In this document: piece after piece, positions 59,260-64,000 of the stretch
Layout: each line of letters opens with the position of its first letter
How positions within the stretch are numbered: the first letter of the stretch is position 1
Assembly (NCBI GenBank): GCA_018398805.1
Contig: JAGFBZ010000172.1
Coordinates: forward strand, 1,488,001-1,552,000
DNA from: Hirundichthys speculiger
Taxonomy: Eukaryota; Chordata; Actinopteri; Beloniformes; Exocoetidae
DNA length: 64,000 bases
Direction: 5' to 3'
Made by a program: the position numbers and the translations under genes
Notes under the pieces: model-generated
Databases searched by the model: none
What the model saw: only the letters and a program-made list of their open reading frames with translations
What the model was told of the DNA's origin: nothing

Positions 59260-61000
59260 TAGAGAGGAGGAGGAGGATGTGGGCAGTCAGAGTGTTATGG
59301 CTGACTGGTGTATTGACACATAACTATTCTTCAGGCATTAAAACAACAATGTATTTCTTTCTTTTTTTTGACTAATTAAAAGAACATTTTTCAAACATTA
59401 TTGCACTAAACTGACTGCATGTTAACTTTTTTTTTTTTTAACCCCATTGGATGTTTTCCAGGACAAAATGTAATGAAGTTGTAAAGAAACAAACAAAAAC
59501 AGTTACCAGTAAATAAAATTCAAGTTCCTCCTTCCTGTCCCAACTCTGGAGCTGGTGAATGAGGAAATCATGCATCCAAGTTATGTTAAAGAAGACAACA
59601 GGGAAACTCTTCCTCACGGCCTGATTATTTCTACAACAACCGCCCGACATTGTTCACATGATCATGACAGCTGAAAAAATTCCCTTGCAAATAACTGCAC
59701 TTTATGATTTGTATTTTTCCATTCATGTCACTATTTATTATAGATAATTTGCATTAATGCCTTTTAGTTGCAAATCCAACAAATCGTTTCCTCCAAGTTT
59801 TCCTTTTTTTTTTTTCCTGGATTAAAGAAGTCAGATTATCAGTCTCTGTGTACGCCTGGTGGGCTTGAAACCTGAAAAGCATGAAGCAGGTACAGAAAAA
59901 TCGACGGATGGGTGACTGCCAGGAGTCCTCTCGTTGCTCCGGGGGGTTTCTGTGTACTCAGAGCTGGTTTAGTAACTACCACTTCCTCCCGCGGGACAAA
60001 CCAGTAACATCAGTGCCAAACTGAGGCCAGTTAGGAGCAAAGAATGAGCAGCTGTCTGTCAAGCTGCCATTTTTCATCAATCAGCTAAGCGGTCAGATTA
60101 GAGCGGCCTATCTGGAGGGGGGGGGGTTTACAGATAAAGGTGCTGCAGTAAAAACAGAGTACCAGATAGACTGTGACAAGAGGTGCTGCAGAAATGTATA
60201 AGTATAGAATGGTGTGTGGGTGGGTTTTCTTTTTCTTTTTTACACTAAATAACTAGGACTTATTCTAGCAGACCTCAAATAGAATCATGAACCTGTAAAC
60301 TAGCATTTATATCTGGCCTTTAAACTCCACAAGATGCTCACAAAGATGCTGAGATGTTTAGATTTCAACTACGTTCCTCCATGACTGACAGATAAAATGT
60401 CAGCCACCTATAGAATTTTCTTTTCTTTGAAATCACCAAAACATCAACAATTAGTGACACTAAATAACAGAGGGAGATGCAAGCGGCGGAAAAGAAACTG
60501 GAAATAGTGATGAATTCTACGAGTGAAAGAAAAAAATGACTGTAACATCCATGTAAAATAATAAGTGATAATTCTGCCAGGAGGACAGTCCAGCGGGGTT
60601 TGTTGTGGGAGAGCAGGGATCCTTTCTGTCAAGGATATTCTTGAAGCCAACAGAGGTGAAATCATCCAGCATTTCAGCTGTTCTGAAAATGATTAGAGGC
60701 TTAAAGAGGTGGAAACATTTAAGTAGCCAGAGAGAAGCCAAGACTGAAGAGGACTCCTTCAAAACGTTCAAAAAACAACAACAAAAAAAAAAAAACAAAA
60801 CAGAAAAGTTGGAGGAATTTGTTTGTGAGCACACAAGTAGTTTCTGTACTTGGGCACCACAACCCCCCCCCCCCCCTCCCTCCTCCCCTGCTCTGCATGT
60901 ATGACCTTTTATTGCCATAAAACCGCATAACTTGCACTTCCAGCTTCCTTCAAGAAAACATCTGCCAGATGAAAGTAAAAGAGCAGCAATCACGCGCCTC
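59260..61000. other. Non-coding DNA, nothing recognised
   Basis: AT-rich sequence with homopolymer runs (G run near 60117-60127, A runs near 60785, C run near 60864-60876). No exon or repeat family could be supported. Long minus-strand frames across the runs are low-complexity artefacts. Confidence 0.5.
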
Positions 61001-61061
61001 CTCTCTGAACTGTTTCGGCTTCATTTACATCTGCGGACTGAAATTTGGAGCAATTTCTCCT

Positions 61062-61092
<31 letters not shown>

Positions 61093-61700
61093 CTGGCGCA
61101 CATCCGAGCGTGGCGCGAAGTCGCACGCAAAAAAAAAAAAAAACAAAAAAAAACTGCGCTGAGGTGATCTTTGTCCAAACACACGAGGACTTTACCAAGT
61201 ATAGAGGCTCAATTAGGAGGCGCCGGAGTTGAAGGTCGGAGGGGGAATAAATCAGTTTGGTTTGTGAGGATGTAGAAAGGCGCGAGAAGGGGCCAGCAGG
61301 CTTTAAAAAAAAAAAAAAAAAAAAAAAAATCAACTTTCCTCTTTGCTGCTGAGCAAGAAATTCTTTCCACAATTCCCCCTTTAAAGAAAAAGAAGGGGGA
61401 AAAAACTCTGGTTAAATGGATGAGCTGCGCGGAATGGATTTGTGATGGATAAGTAGGTCAGGAGACACAAGTCATTCAGAAATCTTTCATCTTGTGACCG
61501 TTCAGCAGCAATAAAAACGCACAACTGCTCACATTTCAGATACAGACGCTTCTTGATCTGTCTACAAGAATCCAAGAAATGTAGCTGTAGCCGAGCTTCT
61601 TCTTTTTCTTTTCTTTTTTTTTCTGGGTTGAAAACATTTCTCGTTTACTTACTTTGGTCGGAGCTCGCGGACTGTTTAGGTGAGTTTACTCTTCTCAGCC
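61000..61700. promoter_or_regulatory. CpG-rich patch, possible promoter
   Basis: CpG-dense pieces at 61095-61128, 61218-61240, 61278-61294 and 61660-61672 lie in otherwise AT-rich DNA. A consensus plus-strand donor (ttag, then gtgagt) is at 61680. On the minus strand cttg/gtaaag near 61195 is another possible donor. It could be the upstream promoter and first non-coding exon of the tmem79-like gene, or of an unseen plus-strand transcript. No coding exon supports either. Confidence 0.3.
61066..61153. repeat. T27 and A-rich arms around a CpG-rich loop
   Basis: Twenty-seven T (61066-61092), then 36 CpG-rich bases, then fifteen A, one C and nine A (61129-61153). The arms are complementary. A further run of about 25 A lies at 61304-61328. 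Confidence 0.85.
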
Positions 61701-61959
61701 TTTCTTCCCTCCCCCTCTCCGTGTTGCTTTTTTGTCTTCCAGGATCCTGGACTTCTGAATCAAATTTCAGGACAGACAGAATACTAGGCTTTTCCCCCGC
61801 CCACACCCCCCCACCCCCACCACCTTCCTGGGTACCATGTCAAACACCATATGGAGCAAATAAAGCCGGAGAGGAGGAGGAGGAGCTGAAGGGGGAGGAG
61901 GAGGACGTTTACTCAGTTTACCTTCAAATTCAGCTTTAACAATAAACATCCATCACAAA

Positions 61960-63215
61960 CACGAGTTTATCTAAACAGGCCAGTAAACATTTGCTCTGAG
62001 ACCAAACTTCTCCTTCCATATCTGTGCACGTTTGTGCTGCCGCGGGACTTTAAAACTTCACCTCAGTCTGAGTACAATGGAGCTTCCTTTGGTACTTTCA
62101 ACTATTTACATATATGATGTAGGACGATTTACTATTCAAATGTGGAAGTAACCAAGTGACACCGTGGTGCATGTTTTTACCTGCTTTAATATCTGGAGTG
62201 CTCTCAGGTTCTGTAATAATGACTTTTCAAACACAGCTACAAATATTATTCTAAAAAGTGAGTTTTTACTGCTTGACTCCTCTTTTTAAAAAAGTCAAAT
62301 ATCAATTTTTGACATGAAGCCTGATTTCCCCCTTATTTTTAACTTGAAAATACCAGTTGAAACTTACATATACCAACTTGTGGCCACCAGTGTAGTAAAT
62401 TATGGGTACATAAGGAATCTGCTTCCCATTGCTTCTTTTAGTAATATAACTTCCTTTTATTAAGGGGGAAAAACTCTCCAACATCAACAGAAGGGATGTA
62501 CATCGAAAGGCTTCTTCAGATCTGCTGCAACACAGACCTCTACTGGAGACCCCTCTCCTGCCTGCAGCTGTAACCATCTATGACTCTGATTAAAAAGTTT
62601 AATAATGAGTTACTATAACATAATTCCCCTTCAGAGATTGATAAAATATCACTTAACTGCACTTTTATGAAGATGTATAACCTGACATGTCCACTTTAAT
62701 GTCATATGGAGAACATCTAGATCCAGACTTGTATAAATATCACACAACTTAAACACTTCTGAATTAACGCAACAAGACAAGTATTAAAGCTGTATTTTCA
62801 ACTTTTATTAGGGTAAATATGCTGAAATAAAAAAAAGCCTCATTAACAATATACATAACAGCTGTTGATTAACAATTTAATCAATAAATAAAAAATTATG
62901 ACTATAAACAAGAATGTTCATGTTTCGATTTGCAAATATATACACAGGTTAGCAGTTTATTTCCTGTGGAATGAGTCCTGGTGAAAAGATGGGCTTAAAT
63001 GATGTTTGATCAGCAGCATGTTTGAAATGAGTCGTCCTTTAAAGTCAACAGGGAGAACAGAGGCGAACGAGCGGACCACAAACTAACTGTCTCCGGGTTA
63101 GGCATTTCAGCTGGATTGTGCTTTTTAACCAAAGCAAAACAAAAGCAAACATGAGCTGCAAAAGTCACGTGAAGTAGTCAAAAAGGGGGTTGGGTGGGGG
63201 TGGGGGAAGGTCCTG
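61960..63215. other. Probable 3' UTR and intergenic DNA
   Basis: No coding exon is seen. The stretch left of 63215 is downstream of the minus-strand stop codon at 63218-63216, so its right-hand part is probably 3' UTR. Several minus-strand AATAAA-like signals occur between 62800 and 62960. Confidence 0.4.
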
Positions 63216-63281
63216 TCAGTCCTCTGACAGCAGCCTGTGGAAGTGATCCTTCCTCTTCTTCAGCACCTCCTGAAAATCCTC
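63216..63281 (-). CDS. Terminal coding exon of an unidentified gene (partial)
   Basis: A strong acceptor (gtgttttttcag) on the minus strand is followed by a phase-0 frame reading EDFQEVLKKRKDHFHRLLSE and D, then TGA. Twenty-one residues, basic and helical, look like a natural C-terminus. Codon use is GC3-rich compared with nearby DNA. A second frame through the same acceptor also stays open but runs into G-rich low-complexity sequence. Preceding exons would lie to the right, outside the window or not recognised between 63282 and 64000. I do not recognise the protein. Confidence 0.5.
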   Translation of the reverse strand, partial: EDFQEVLKKRKDHFHRLLSED

Positions 63282-64000
63282 CTGAAAAAACACAGTGGGA
63301 GATATTCAGACTGAGCCTGAAGCCAGGGGAGGAAAGGCAGCAGACAGATGCTGCTGCAGATAACCAGCTGCTCCGCTCACAGCCAAGAGGCTGGCAAAGC
63401 TAAAAAAGAAGCCAGAGCGCTCAAATCATCACCGTTAAACTGAAACACTTCAGCACTCGAACGGTACAAAAGATAACAGAAAACATCTTCCACAGATTTA
63501 TAAATGATCTCGTCTGACACGTGATGACATTGCCCCGATCCACCAACTGTTTATAAGAGGCCACAGAACTTGATCAATTGGTTTGGGCTCTGTCACACTG
63601 CTGAAATATATATAAAAATTGTCCAAAAGAATTCTAAAATATCTTGTTTCTTCTGTGCAAGAGTTGAAAACCCCCAAATACCTCATTATCTCCTTCTAAA
63701 ATATACAGCAAAGCATATTTTATTGACATTAATACATTTTTTTTTTACAACTAAAGATCCAATAGGTTGACCAGTTGCTGCAGCACTAAATGTCTACATA
63801 TGTCACTGCTTGCCAATCAAGATAATTCGCTTTTTATGAAGTGAAATGAGGAAGGCAGGCAGGCACTAAAAGCTGACATCATCAGAAGAGTCATATTGTT
63901 GACCTTACCTGATCAATTCAACTGTTGACTTATTTATAATGAATAAACCAGATTTAACATTTTATAATTCAACATTCATATGACGTTTCCTCATGTTAAA
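63282..64000. other. Presumed intron, nothing recognised
   Basis: AT-rich DNA to the window edge. It should be intronic if the exon at 63216-63281 is real. A minus-strand donor-like gtaagg lies at 63903-63908, but no convincing exon precedes it. Confidence 0.4.

Noticed and set aside
60517..61372. Long frames across homopolymer runs
   Set aside because: They are made mostly of poly-F, poly-K or poly-G stretches from low-complexity DNA.

Overview
This looks like a teleost fish nuclear chromosome segment. The evidence is spliced vertebrate genes with GT-AG introns, an AT-rich background with CpG-rich patches at promoters, and many decayed Tc1-like, hAT, piggyBac and L2/RTE-type repeats typical of fish. 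There are no operons, CRISPR arrays, tRNA or rRNA genes that I can see. I could rebuild four multi-exon protein-coding genes by reading splice sites and checking that reading frames close exactly across introns. The last exon of a fifth gene is also present.

Layout. Positions 1-4470 are non-coding, with one CpG-rich TA-flanked transposon-like element. From 4716 to 17745, on the minus strand, lies dazap1 (two-RRM RNA-binding protein), eleven coding exons with the 3'-most coding exon not found. Its CpG-rich promoter is near 17.75-17.9 kb. From 17.9 to 28.8 kb is intergenic DNA with an L2-like reverse transcriptase fragment, a piggyBac-type element with TTAA target sites, a fold-back repeat and a small hAT element. 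From 28875 to 32347, on the plus strand, is gamt (guanidinoacetate N-methyltransferase), six exons, complete. From 32.5 to 35.9 kb is a repeat-rich spacer with a Tc1-like transposase pseudogene carrying a nested insertion, then an L2-like tail. From 36338 to 43676, on the minus strand, is ndufs7 (complex I subunit with the N2 iron-sulfur site), eight exons, complete, with a pogo/Tigger-type element in intron 4. From 43.7 to 48.0 kb is a spacer full of Tc1-like remnants and one tRNA-like SINE-type repeat. From 48471 to 54818, on the minus strand, is a tmem79-like gene of five membrane spans, four coding exons, 430 residues. From 54.8 to 63.2 kb is non-coding DNA with three more transposon remnants and a CpG-rich patch near 61 kb. 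At 63216-63281, on the minus strand, is the terminal coding exon of an unidentified gene entering from the right.

The order and orientations of ndufs7, gamt and dazap1 match the human 19p13.3 block, so this is conserved synteny rather than a functional cluster: a splicing/translation regulator, a creatine-synthesis enzyme and a mitochondrial respiratory subunit. The tmem79-like gene is the unexpected neighbour. I found no convincing new biological system. The best leads are the tmem79-like gene's position, the missing dazap1 C-terminus, two short coding-like islands in dazap1 introns, perfect hairpins inside repeats, and clean target-site duplications that allow several transposons to be delimited to the base.
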